DNA of 64,000 nucleotides from Alteromonas sp047556435 (GTDB lineage Bacteria > Pseudomonadota > Gammaproteobacteria > Enterobacterales > Alteromonadaceae): the NCBI RefSeq assembly GCF_047556435.1, contig NZ_CP180210.1, positions 1,860,001 to 1,924,000 of the forward strand. The letters run 5' to 3'. The notes under the pieces were generated by a model that saw only the letters and a list, made by a program, of their open reading frames with translations, did not search any database and was not told where the DNA came from. Made by a program: the position numbers and the translations under genes. Shown in pieces: positions 42,955-50,846 of this stretch (position 1 is its first letter; the number at the start of each line of letters is the position of its first letter).

Positions 42955-44187
42955 ATGCAAATAAAGCAACACGCTCTCATGCTCGATAAGCAAGATCCGC
43001 TTGCCGATAAAAAAGCCCTGTTCGCATTGCCGGACAATGTTATTTACCTTGATGGCAATTCGCTTGGCGCGATGCCGCTGGCCGCGAAGCAGCGCGCAGA
43101 AACTGTAGTTTGTGAGCAATGGGGGAACGGTCTGATAACGTCGTGGAACCAACATAACTGGATTGGGCTACCACAACGGGTAGGCAATAAAATCGGCAAT
43201 TTGGTCGGTGCAGCTGAAGGGCAGGTGGTTTGCTGTGATTCCATATCTGTGAATTTGTTTAAAGTGCTGAGTGCTGCGTTAAAAATGCGTCCTGACAGAC
43301 AATACATTGCCACGACAAAAGACAACTTTCCCACCGATATCTACATGGCAGAAGGATTGATTGCCCAGCTTGGCGACACTCATAAGCTCACGTTTATTGA
43401 TGAACAAAATATTGTTGATGCCTTACATGAAGATATTGCGGTACTGATGCTCACTCAGGTGAATTTTCGCTCCGGGTATCGTCAGGATATGAAAGCTATT
43501 ACCAAAGCGGCACATGATAAGGGGATCCTGGTTGTCTGGGATCTGGCCCACAGTGCCGGCGCGTTTGAAGTGGAGCTTGATGCCTGCGAGGCAGATTTTG
43601 CAGTGGGCTGCACTTACAAGTACTTAAACGGCGGCCCTGGCGCACCGGCATTTATCTATGTTGCGAGTCGGCATCAGCAGCAGTATATCCAGCCACTCAG
43701 TGGCTGGATGGGACATGCCAGTCCGTTTAATTTTGACCCGCATTATCAGCCCGCCGACGGCATAAAACAGAACTTGTCAGGCACACCGGGTGTCGTGGGG
43801 ATGAGTATTCTGGAAGCCTCACTCGAGGTTTTTGACGGGATCGACCTTTGTGAAATAAGGAACAAGTCCGTCGCGTTGATGGAATGGTTCAGTCAGTGCC
43901 TGAAATCGTGCGGACTCGACACCCAGTTGGAAAGTTTTTCGCCTCCGGTAGACGTGCGGGGCAGTCAATTGGCCTTTCGTCATCCGGAGGCATATGCCAT
44001 TTGCCAGGCCTGGATAGCAGAAGGCGTGATCGCGGACTTCCGCGCGCCGGATATCCTGCGGATTGGTTTTGCTCCGCTTTACTTGTCTTTCAGTGATATT
44101 GCCGACGCGGTAACCCGTCTTCGTGACGTTGTTCAACAGAAGACTTACTTGCAGTCAGCTTTTCAACAGAAACAGGCAGTAACCTGA
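42955..44187 (+). CDS. kynU: Kynureninase
   Basis: A 410-residue PLP enzyme cleaving kynurenine to anthranilate and alanine. Seen: VIYLDGNSLGAMP, EQWGNGLITSW, NFPTDIYMAEG, VVWDLAHSAGAFEVEL (PLP-binding Asp), and VGCTYKYLNGGPGAPAF containing the Schiff-base Lys. GWMGHASPFNFD and LSGTPGVVGMSILE are typical of the family. It is translationally linked to the hydrolase upstream. Tryptophan 2,3-dioxygenase, the first pathway enzyme, is not in the window. Confidence 0.95.
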   Translation: MQIKQHALMLDKQDPLADKKALFALPDNVIYLDGNSLGAMPLAAKQRAETVVCEQWGNGLITSWNQHNWIGLPQRVGNKIGNLVGAAEGQVVCCDSISVNLFKVLSAALKMRPDRQYIATTKDNFPTDIYMAEGLIAQLGDTHKLTFIDEQNIVDALHEDIAVLMLTQVNFRSGYRQDMKAITKAAHDKGILVVWDLAHSAGAFEVELDACEADFAVGCTYKYLNGGPGAPAFIYVASRHQQQYIQPLSGWMGHASPFNFDPHYQPADGIKQNLSGTPGVVGMSILEASLEVFDGIDLCEIRNKSVALMEWFSQCLKSCGLDTQLESFSPPVDVRGSQLAFRHPEAYAICQAWIAEGVIADFRAPDILRIGFAPLYLSFSDIADAVTRLRDVVQQKTYLQSAFQQKQAVT

Positions 44188-44241
44188 TAATAGTCGCTAT
44201 ATTATTGGCCGGCGAGTGTACCGGCCGGGTCTGCTCTCTTT

Positions 44242-45738
44242 TTGCAAAACGACGATGCGTTTAGTTGCAAACTATTCTCATTGGCGAGATACTGTAAACG
44301 ATTTTTCCTATTAATCACAAGGCGTTATCTGATTTTGTTACGTTTTTTTCGTTTCTTGTTTTTGCCTGTCATGCTTGTTATCAGTGTATTTGCCACGGCA
44401 CAGGGAGAAACCATCAATTACTGTATCGATCCCAACTGGGCGCCTTATGAAGCGCTCAGGAACGGTGAGCATATCGGCATTTCCCGGGATTATCTCGACA
44501 GGATTGAAAAGCGCACGGATTTCGACTTCAGCCTGGTGCCAACCGATTCTCTCGAACAGTCGCTTACATTTGTCCGGGAAGGCCAGTGCCAGATGCTCAC
44601 GATGCTTAACACCAGCCCCTCACGTGCCACATATCTGGATTTTTCAATGCCGTATTTTGAAGCGCCGAATGTACTGGTTGCCAAGAAAGGCAGTGCGATG
44701 ATACAGGGACTTCAGGCAGTTCAGGATGAGTTAGTGGGTATTGTCGAAGGATACCGGCACGCAGAATATCTGGCTCGAAATTATCCCGAAGTCAGGGTGA
44801 AAACTGTGGAGAGTGAGGCGCGCGGTCTGGTTCGTCTGTCTCGCGGCGAGTTCGATTTGATGATCGGGTCGCTGTTGAGTGTGTATTCGAATATTAACAG
44901 CATGAAACTTGATGATCTGGTCATTGTTGGGTATGCCGAGCCATATGACTCGCTGAGCTTTGCTGTGACAAAAGATATGAGCAGCAGGTTGCTGCCATTG
45001 ATGAATGAGCAAATAAGAAAATTTTCTGAGCATCAGAAAGTGGAAATCTATAAACGCTGGAGTAACGTCAAAAGCGTAGACGATACAGACGTGCTTACTC
45101 CTTTCCTTATTGTGTTAGTTATCGCCCTGGTTGGGTTTGGAACTGTATTGAGAAAGCGGGTGGTCGGTAGCTATACCCAGCAATTGAAACAAAAGAATAA
45201 GGAAATTGAGTCACTGCAAGGGGCATTGTTAGAGAAAAACCGGACACTGGAGTTTTTATCCAATCACGATGCTCTGACCGGGCTTTATAATCGCAATCAT
45301 GTAATGCACCGTGCGGAAGAAGAGGTCTCCCGTTTTCAGCGATTTCATACACCACCCAGCCTGATCATCGCTGAAATCGATAATCTATCTGAGTTACATG
45401 CTACATACGGTACGCAAAATACCGAGGATATTTTGAAGGCTGTGGCAAACGTATGTTTAAGCACCGTCAGAGAAGTCGATGTTGTTGCACGCTGGAGTGG
45501 AGAGCAATTTTTGGTGTTGTGTCCGCAAACCGATATTGCGTCTGCTGAAGTTCTTGCACAACGGCTTTTAAAAGCCATGACAGAAAATGACGTGCTGGGT
45601 CCAAGGCGGCCTAATACTGCTGTGGGTATCGGTGTGTTAAGAGACAACGAATCTTTTACTGACTGGTTTGACAGAACGGCGAAAGCGTTGTACCAGTCAA
45701 AACGATTAGGCTACGGCGTAGCCTGCACTGCGGAATAA
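44242..45738 (+). CDS. Periplasmic solute-binding domain with degenerate GGDEF
   Basis: About 498 residues. After an N-terminal signal or anchor (about 30-55), a family 3 solute-binding domain (55-275) begins INYCIDPNWAPYEALRNG and has DFSMPYFEAPNVLVAKKG. A membrane helix (285-303), a coiled coil and a GGDEF-like domain follow. The active-site motif reads SGEQF (419-423) and the first metal Asp is Glu (AEIDNL), so cyclase activity is doubtful. The I-site RxxD (Arg410, Asp413) is intact, so it may bind c-di-GMP. The start is uncertain: TTG at 44242, with a TTG at 44335 as an alternative. It lies 54 bp after kynU. Confidence 0.8.
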   Translation: MQNDDAFSCKLFSLARYCKRFFLLITRRYLILLRFFRFLFLPVMLVISVFATAQGETINYCIDPNWAPYEALRNGEHIGISRDYLDRIEKRTDFDFSLVPTDSLEQSLTFVREGQCQMLTMLNTSPSRATYLDFSMPYFEAPNVLVAKKGSAMIQGLQAVQDELVGIVEGYRHAEYLARNYPEVRVKTVESEARGLVRLSRGEFDLMIGSLLSVYSNINSMKLDDLVIVGYAEPYDSLSFAVTKDMSSRLLPLMNEQIRKFSEHQKVEIYKRWSNVKSVDDTDVLTPFLIVLVIALVGFGTVLRKRVVGSYTQQLKQKNKEIESLQGALLEKNRTLEFLSNHDALTGLYNRNHVMHRAEEEVSRFQRFHTPPSLIIAEIDNLSELHATYGTQNTEDILKAVANVCLSTVREVDVVARWSGEQFLVLCPQTDIASAEVLAQRLLKAMTENDVLGPRRPNTAVGIGVLRDNESFTDWFDRTAKALYQSKRLGYGVACTAE

Positions 45739-45770
45739 GCGGTATGTGTTTCAACGCAAGGTTTTCTTAA

Positions 45771-45792
45771 AGCCTGGCAGTTGCTCCAGGCT
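45771..45792. terminator. Weak stem-loop between convergent genes
   Basis: AGCCTGG (45771-45777) and CCAGGCT (45786-45792), a 7-bp perfect stem with an 8-base loop but no T-run. It lies between the SBP-GGDEF gene and the FapA-family gene. Confidence 0.3.
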
Positions 45793-45872
45793 AAGAGGGC
45801 TTTAGCGGGCTTTATGAGACAACCATGGGCATACCGTGATAGGAGGTTGACAGAATCCCAGCGTGATTGACG

Positions 45873-47543
45873 TCAGGATGTTAGTGGCTCGTGATGCCAC
45901 TGGTGTGCCTCATATTTTACCAGAGAGCGATCATACTCACGCTCTGAGCGCCAGTTTCGGTTGTTCAGCTTCACTGCTACGCCTGCGTAGAGTCTTTTGT
46001 TAGCTACCAGCTTGATATCATTCTGATAATTGTCTTTGGCCGCTTTCATCTCCAACGCTTTATCTTCAATCCAGCTGAGCAAAGCGGCTTCATTTTTCAG
46101 TAGCTCTAACGCCTCATTGACTTTATCCCGCATCTCTTTGGGAATTATTTTGGTTTTAATGTAATCAATTTTTTCTTTGTGACGCAGATTATTTTCCCGC
46201 AGCTGTTTAAGCAGTTCATCAAGATTGTCTTTGCGCTCAATAATAAGATTAAACCCAGGTGAAAAATCAACTTTAAGCGTACTGCCAGAGACAGCACCAA
46301 GGGTGCCCGCAACAATCGCTGACTGGCTGACGATATCACAGGCAAACAAATTCCCTTGTGGATTATCAATTTGACCGACGATGACCGCACCACCACAGCG
46401 TAGACGACTGTAAGCCAGCTGCCTGCCCACAGTAATATTGCCTGTGCATTGAATATCCAGGCCCTGGCCGTGCTGCACATGCACGTTGCCTGAGGCTATT
46501 AACTGACAGCTGTAATCGCTCTGGTTGTCATTGACTTTGCCCATGGCGCCTTCAGTGATGATGATATCACCGCCGGATTCAATCCTGGCAGACTCGACAA
46601 AGCCGTTTACCGTGACATCGCCAGCCGCCTTAATGATCATTTTTTCTGTGACATCGCCATTAACCAAAACGGCACCGTCATAGTTTACGTGACCTGAACC
46701 CACATTGACGCCACTACAGATGAAGGTGTCGTCAATATTCATAGTGACATCCTGGTATTTGGGCATGCCAGCAATAGCAGATATGAGCAGGTTTTCGTCA
46801 TGGTCGCTGACACGCGTGCCTGATCCCATTTTAAACTGCAGCCATTCTCCGGCTTTTGCAGGTAACACATTACCGCGAACATCAAAACCACTGCGCCCTT
46901 TAGTGGGAGGGGTTCTGCGCAATACCTCTGTGTTTGCCTTTACACAGATAACTTCACCCAGATTACGCATATCTACCCGGCTACCATCGCTGCTCTGTGG
47001 CCGTAACACTCGTTCTAGCGCATTGGGAACAAGCGGTGCAAAACGTGATGACTTTCCGTCTCGGGGAGGGAGTCCCTGGGCGATAACGCCTTCTATTACT
47101 GATCCTGGCGGTGATTTCTTCGCTTCTATAAGCATATTCTGAATACGCTTAATGCCAATGCCGCGAAGGATCTTATTTTTCAGTGCGAGATTTTTTATTG
47201 CAGTTGGAGATGGCATTTTTCCACCGTAAGGGGCGGTAAGAACCAAGCTCGCTGACATTCCATCTTCAGGAATACGAAACTCTACCTCAGCATTCCTGCG
47301 TTCACCAACTCGTTCGGTGACTTCGGTAGGATCCTGGGTCTTGTAATAATGATTGGCCTTGTCACAGGCTTGCTTAATTGTGGATTCGGAAATGTAAAGC
47401 GACTGAAATTCGCCTTCAGCGACACGGTCAAAAAGTGCTTTGGAGTTCAGCTCTTTATCGAACTCTGCCGGTTTAAGGGTCAGGTCTACATAGTTTTTTG
47501 AATTATCGAAGGAGACTGTTACGCCTTTCATTACATCATCCAT
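45873..47543 (-). CDS. FapA/DUF342 family protein
   Basis: A 556-residue protein of the DUF342/FapA family. The N-terminal part has EVEFRIPEDGMSASLVL and KMPSPTAIKNL. The middle is a beta-helix-like DUF342 core with VLPAKAGEW, DDTFICSGVNVGSGHVNYDGAVLVNGDV, TVNGFVESARIESGGDIII, and QLAYSRLRCGGAVIVGQID. The C-terminal part is a coiled coil (ERKDNLDELLKQLRENNLRH). Some relatives are linked to flagellar assembly, but no flagellar genes lie here. A perfect 11-bp inverted repeat is found just upstream. Confidence 0.85.
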   Translation of the reverse strand: MDDVMKGVTVSFDNSKNYVDLTLKPAEFDKELNSKALFDRVAEGEFQSLYISESTIKQACDKANHYYKTQDPTEVTERVGERRNAEVEFRIPEDGMSASLVLTAPYGGKMPSPTAIKNLALKNKILRGIGIKRIQNMLIEAKKSPPGSVIEGVIAQGLPPRDGKSSRFAPLVPNALERVLRPQSSDGSRVDMRNLGEVICVKANTEVLRRTPPTKGRSGFDVRGNVLPAKAGEWLQFKMGSGTRVSDHDENLLISAIAGMPKYQDVTMNIDDTFICSGVNVGSGHVNYDGAVLVNGDVTEKMIIKAAGDVTVNGFVESARIESGGDIIITEGAMGKVNDNQSDYSCQLIASGNVHVQHGQGLDIQCTGNITVGRQLAYSRLRCGGAVIVGQIDNPQGNLFACDIVSQSAIVAGTLGAVSGSTLKVDFSPGFNLIIERKDNLDELLKQLRENNLRHKEKIDYIKTKIIPKEMRDKVNEALELLKNEAALLSWIEDKALEMKAAKDNYQNDIKLVANKRLYAGVAVKLNNRNWRSEREYDRSLVKYEAHQWHHEPLTS

Positions 47544-47576
47544 TGCCGGTCTATATAAGAGATATCGGCACGCTTA

Positions 47577-47610
47577 TCACTGCCTTAACTTTTATTTTAT
47601 AAGGCAGTGA
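47577..47610. repeat. Perfect 11-bp inverted repeat
   Basis: TCACTGCCTTA (47577-47587) and TAAGGCAGTGA (47600-47610) with a 12-bp AT-rich spacer, between the xonA stop and the FapA-family start (minus strand). No T-run follows on either side, so it is more likely an operator or RNA hairpin than an intrinsic terminator. Confidence 0.6.
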
Positions 47611-47620
47611 CACCGTGACG

Positions 47621-49051
47621 TCAAAGGTTTTCAGCGTATTGATAAAGTGCTCGCAGGATTGCCTGTTTGTTCGGATCGTCAACATTTTCCTGAGCCAGCG
47701 TTTCCAACGAGAACAGGAATGCCTCTATCGTCAGTGAAGCGGGCGAGTCCGGATCGGTAAGGCGATACTGCCTGTGATGCTGCCAGCGCTGCATTTCATC
47801 ATGCGATAGCGTCTGCGGAAAGTTACGGGCGCGATAGCGAAACAACAGTGTTCGCAGTCTGGGGTTATGGGTTTTGTCTGCCATCACCGCAAGTTGGTAA
47901 GGTTCTGCCTCACGTACCGTCTCACACCATCTCCGGTCTTCGTCGTTAAGAAAACCGCCACTGTAGAGAGCATGATCGGCGTCATCCTGGCTGTCAGCAT
48001 GCGGCTCGTCGAATACAGCGACTACCTTGTCCAGTATCTCCTGTCGCTGGCTTAGCAACCTGAAATTTTCCAGACATTGTTCACGATCAAGGCCCAGCCT
48101 TGCGGCGTTTTCCTCTGTCATCGCCTTGGCAGTTGTCACGAATGGCGAACGGTTTATGTGGATGAGCTTTAATCCCGGCCTTACGGACGGGTCGTCGAGC
48201 TCATCCTGCCGGGCGTAGAGCGCCTGGCGGATCTCTTCCGTGTTGCCAGATTCGAGCAGCGTTGTCGCGCGTGACAGATCGATAACAATAACCGCGTTGG
48301 GGTTGTTCGGATGCATCGCAACTGGCATTACCCAGGTACAGCAGCCCTGGTGCGCGGGCAGGCGCGAAGATATGTGCAACAATACAGAGGGCCGTGAAAA
48401 ATCAAACTGCTTTAACACGTTTTGTTTGCTGCGAAGTGAAAACGCATAGTCATATAATTTGGGTTGGTGCGTTTTGATCAGTTTTGCCAGGCCGATGGTG
48501 GCATGCACATCCGACAGCGCATCATGCGCATCGCCGTGTGCAATGCCATTTGCCTGTGTTAAATGCTCCAGCTTGAAGCTAGGCGCACCGTCTTCCCGCG
48601 TAGGCCAGTTTATGCCATCGGGTCGCAGGGCGTAACAAGCCCGCGCCAGGTCGATAATATCCCAGCGGCTGTTGCCATTTCGCCATTCGCGGGCATAGGG
48701 GTCGTAAAAATTTCGGTAAAACAGGTATCGGGAGACTTCATCATCAAAACGAATACTGTTATAGCCAGCTACGCATGTGTTGGGCTCACTCATAGCGGCA
48801 AACACCTGACGTGAAAACTCAGCCTCAATCATACCGTCGCGAAGCGTTTGTTGCGGGGTGATTCCGGTTACCAGACATGCCCCCGGCTGCGGCAGATAGT
48901 CGTTAGCAATCTGGCTCATGATGTTTATTGGTTTGCCAATGATATTAAGATCGCTGTCGGTGCGAATGGCGGCAAACTGGCATGGCAGATCCTTTTGCGG
49001 GCTGGTCCCGAATGTCTCGTAATCGTGCCAGAGAATACTGGGTTCGGTCAT
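47621..49051 (-). CDS. xonA: Exodeoxyribonuclease I
   Basis: A 476-residue 3'-5' single-strand DNA exonuclease of recombination and mismatch repair (also called sbcB). Seen: ILWHDYETFGTSPQKDLPCQFAAIRTD (ExoI motif), VAGYNSIRFDDEVSRYLFYRNF, ANGIAHGDAHDALSDVHATIGLA (ExoIII motif), and the C-terminal FRYRARNFPQTLS. The ATG at 49051 gives the standard N-terminus; the in-frame upstream start at 49276 would overlap the divergent peptidase gene. Ribosome-binding site weak. Confidence 0.95.
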   Translation of the reverse strand: MTEPSILWHDYETFGTSPQKDLPCQFAAIRTDSDLNIIGKPINIMSQIANDYLPQPGACLVTGITPQQTLRDGMIEAEFSRQVFAAMSEPNTCVAGYNSIRFDDEVSRYLFYRNFYDPYAREWRNGNSRWDIIDLARACYALRPDGINWPTREDGAPSFKLEHLTQANGIAHGDAHDALSDVHATIGLAKLIKTHQPKLYDYAFSLRSKQNVLKQFDFSRPSVLLHISSRLPAHQGCCTWVMPVAMHPNNPNAVIVIDLSRATTLLESGNTEEIRQALYARQDELDDPSVRPGLKLIHINRSPFVTTAKAMTEENAARLGLDREQCLENFRLLSQRQEILDKVVAVFDEPHADSQDDADHALYSGGFLNDEDRRWCETVREAEPYQLAVMADKTHNPRLRTLLFRYRARNFPQTLSHDEMQRWQHHRQYRLTDPDSPASLTIEAFLFSLETLAQENVDDPNKQAILRALYQYAENL

Positions 49052-49223
49052 GATAAGCGCTTTACGTATCTTATTTGGTTTTACGTTAGTCGGCGAAGTG
49101 TACACTGCCTGCTGACCAATACCAATGGGATGAGGCTGCCAAATGTTACGTTGAGGGGACGCGGATTTTTTCACATAAGATGTGTACAGTAGTGTCACGT
49201 GTTTGATTAACGAGAAAAATAAT

Positions 49224-50255
49224 ATGAAAAACTGGATTAAAGTTGGTGCCTTTGCTTGTGCGGTGGCGGTAAGCACATTGACTCAGGCAGAAACAGAGGC
49301 GCCGGTTGCCATCGTGATTCATGGTGGCGCGGGCACAATATTAAAAGCAAACATGACGCCGGAAATGGAAGCTGCGTACCTGGCAAAACTGGAAGAGGCC
49401 GTCCGGCACGGTCACACCTTACTCAAAGCGGGTGAGCCAGGAGAAAAGGCAGTGATTGAAACCATTCAAATCCTGGAGACGTCGCCATTATTCAATGCTG
49501 GTATTGGCGCGGTATACACCTACGATGGTGAGCACGAACTGGATGCGTCTATCATGCATGGCGGGACGCTTAACGCTGGTGCGGTGGCCGGTGTGAAAAC
49601 CATACGCAGCCCCATTGCTGCAGCCAGCGCAGTGATGAACCATTCGCCTCACGTTATGCTGTCGGGAAAAGGCGCAGAGACCTTTGCTGAGTTGCAAGGC
49701 ATGACGCCAGTAGATAATTCACTGTTTGATACCACACGCAGAAAAGAGGCGCTGGATCGCGCCAAAGCCCGAATGGAGAAGGCAGGAGTCACCCATGGTG
49801 GACAGCAGGGCAACGAGCGGTTTGGCACAGTGGGCGCAGTGGTACTGGACGCAGAAGGCAACCTGGTGGCAGGCACTTCTACCGGCGGCATGACGGCAAA
49901 GCGCTTTGGCAGGATCGGAGACTCACCAGTGATTGGTGCTGGTACCTGGGCAGACAATGCCAGTTGCGCTGTGTCAGCCACCGGGCACGGTGAGTATTTT
50001 ATTCGCTATCATGTCGCTGCAGACATCTGCTCCAGAGTGAAATATCAGGGACTGTCACTGGATGAAGCCGCCAACACCGTTATCAACGATGTACTCGCTG
50101 AAGTGGGTGGTGACGGCGGTATTATTGCGGTGGATAGCAAAGGTAACATCGCCACGCCGTTCAATTCTGAGGGGATGTACCGCGCTAAAATTGATACCGA
50201 AGGAAATGTTGCCATTGGCATTTATGGCGAGTGGGGTGAACGTCTTAATCCGTGA
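49224..50255 (+). CDS. iaaA: Isoaspartyl peptidase/L-asparaginase, exported
   Basis: A 343-residue Ntn-hydrolase of the plant-type asparaginase family. The family start AIVIHGGAGTI follows a signal peptide (VGAFACAVAVSTLTQAE), so it acts in the periplasm. The autocleavage and nucleophile Thr lies in NERFGTVGAVVLDAEGN, with later ATGHGEYFIRYHVA and GGDGGIIAVDSKGN. It is predicted to split beta-aspartyl dipeptides and asparagine, and to mature into alpha and beta chains. E. coli IaaA lacks a signal peptide, so export here is a difference. Confidence 0.93.
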   Translation: MKNWIKVGAFACAVAVSTLTQAETEAPVAIVIHGGAGTILKANMTPEMEAAYLAKLEEAVRHGHTLLKAGEPGEKAVIETIQILETSPLFNAGIGAVYTYDGEHELDASIMHGGTLNAGAVAGVKTIRSPIAAASAVMNHSPHVMLSGKGAETFAELQGMTPVDNSLFDTTRRKEALDRAKARMEKAGVTHGGQQGNERFGTVGAVVLDAEGNLVAGTSTGGMTAKRFGRIGDSPVIGAGTWADNASCAVSATGHGEYFIRYHVAADICSRVKYQGLSLDEAANTVINDVLAEVGGDGGIIAVDSKGNIATPFNSEGMYRAKIDTEGNVAIGIYGEWGERLNP

Positions 50256-50399
50256 TATAAAATATTCACCCAAAAAATAGCCGGATGGGGTAACTCCGTC
50301 TAGTCTTAAACGTAGCGGTAGCAAACACCAGTGAGTGTGAACCGTGAATAATAATGAGGCGTTTAATGGCTATCAGCGTGCGCTACGCGGGGAGGCAAG

Positions 50400-50819
50400 A
50401 TGAAATCGTTGCAGGTATGTGACTATATGAATACCCATCCGGTAAAACTGAAGGTAGACATGCCGGTGGCCGAAGCAGTGGAGACACTGCTCTCAAGCGG
50501 TCAAACCGGAGGGCCGGTAGTCAATGAGAAAGGAAAAGTCGTTGGCTTTTTGTCCGAACAGGACTGTATTAAAAATATGGTGGAGTCGAGTTACTACCGT
50601 GAACAAGTGTGTAGGGTGTCAGACATTATGCGAACCCCCGCGTTAACCATCAAGCCGTATTTGTCGGTAGTCGAACTGGCGCAGACGCTGATTAAAGAAA
50701 AGCCGAGGGTATACCCCATTGTGGATGATGATGGCGTTCTTCTGGGAACCATCAATCGCACTGCCGTACTCAGAGCTATCGATGTACAATTACGTTCAGG
50801 CTATCAGGCGGCCAGTTAA
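50400..50819 (+). CDS. Two-CBS-domain protein
   Basis: A 139-residue protein made of two CBS domains: VCDYMNTHPVKLKVDMPVAEA, VGFLSEQDCIKNM, then VSDIMRTPALTIKPYLSVVELA and LGTINRTAVLRAI. CBS pairs bind adenine nucleotides and regulate partner proteins; no partner is fused or adjacent, so the role is unknown. It starts close after a GGAGG site. It converges with the phytase gene. Confidence 0.88.
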   Translation: MKSLQVCDYMNTHPVKLKVDMPVAEAVETLLSSGQTGGPVVNEKGKVVGFLSEQDCIKNMVESSYYREQVCRVSDIMRTPALTIKPYLSVVELAQTLIKEKPRVYPIVDDDGVLLGTINRTAVLRAIDVQLRSGYQAAS

Positions 50820-50846
50820 CCAGTCGCCTGATACGATACGCCGGTC

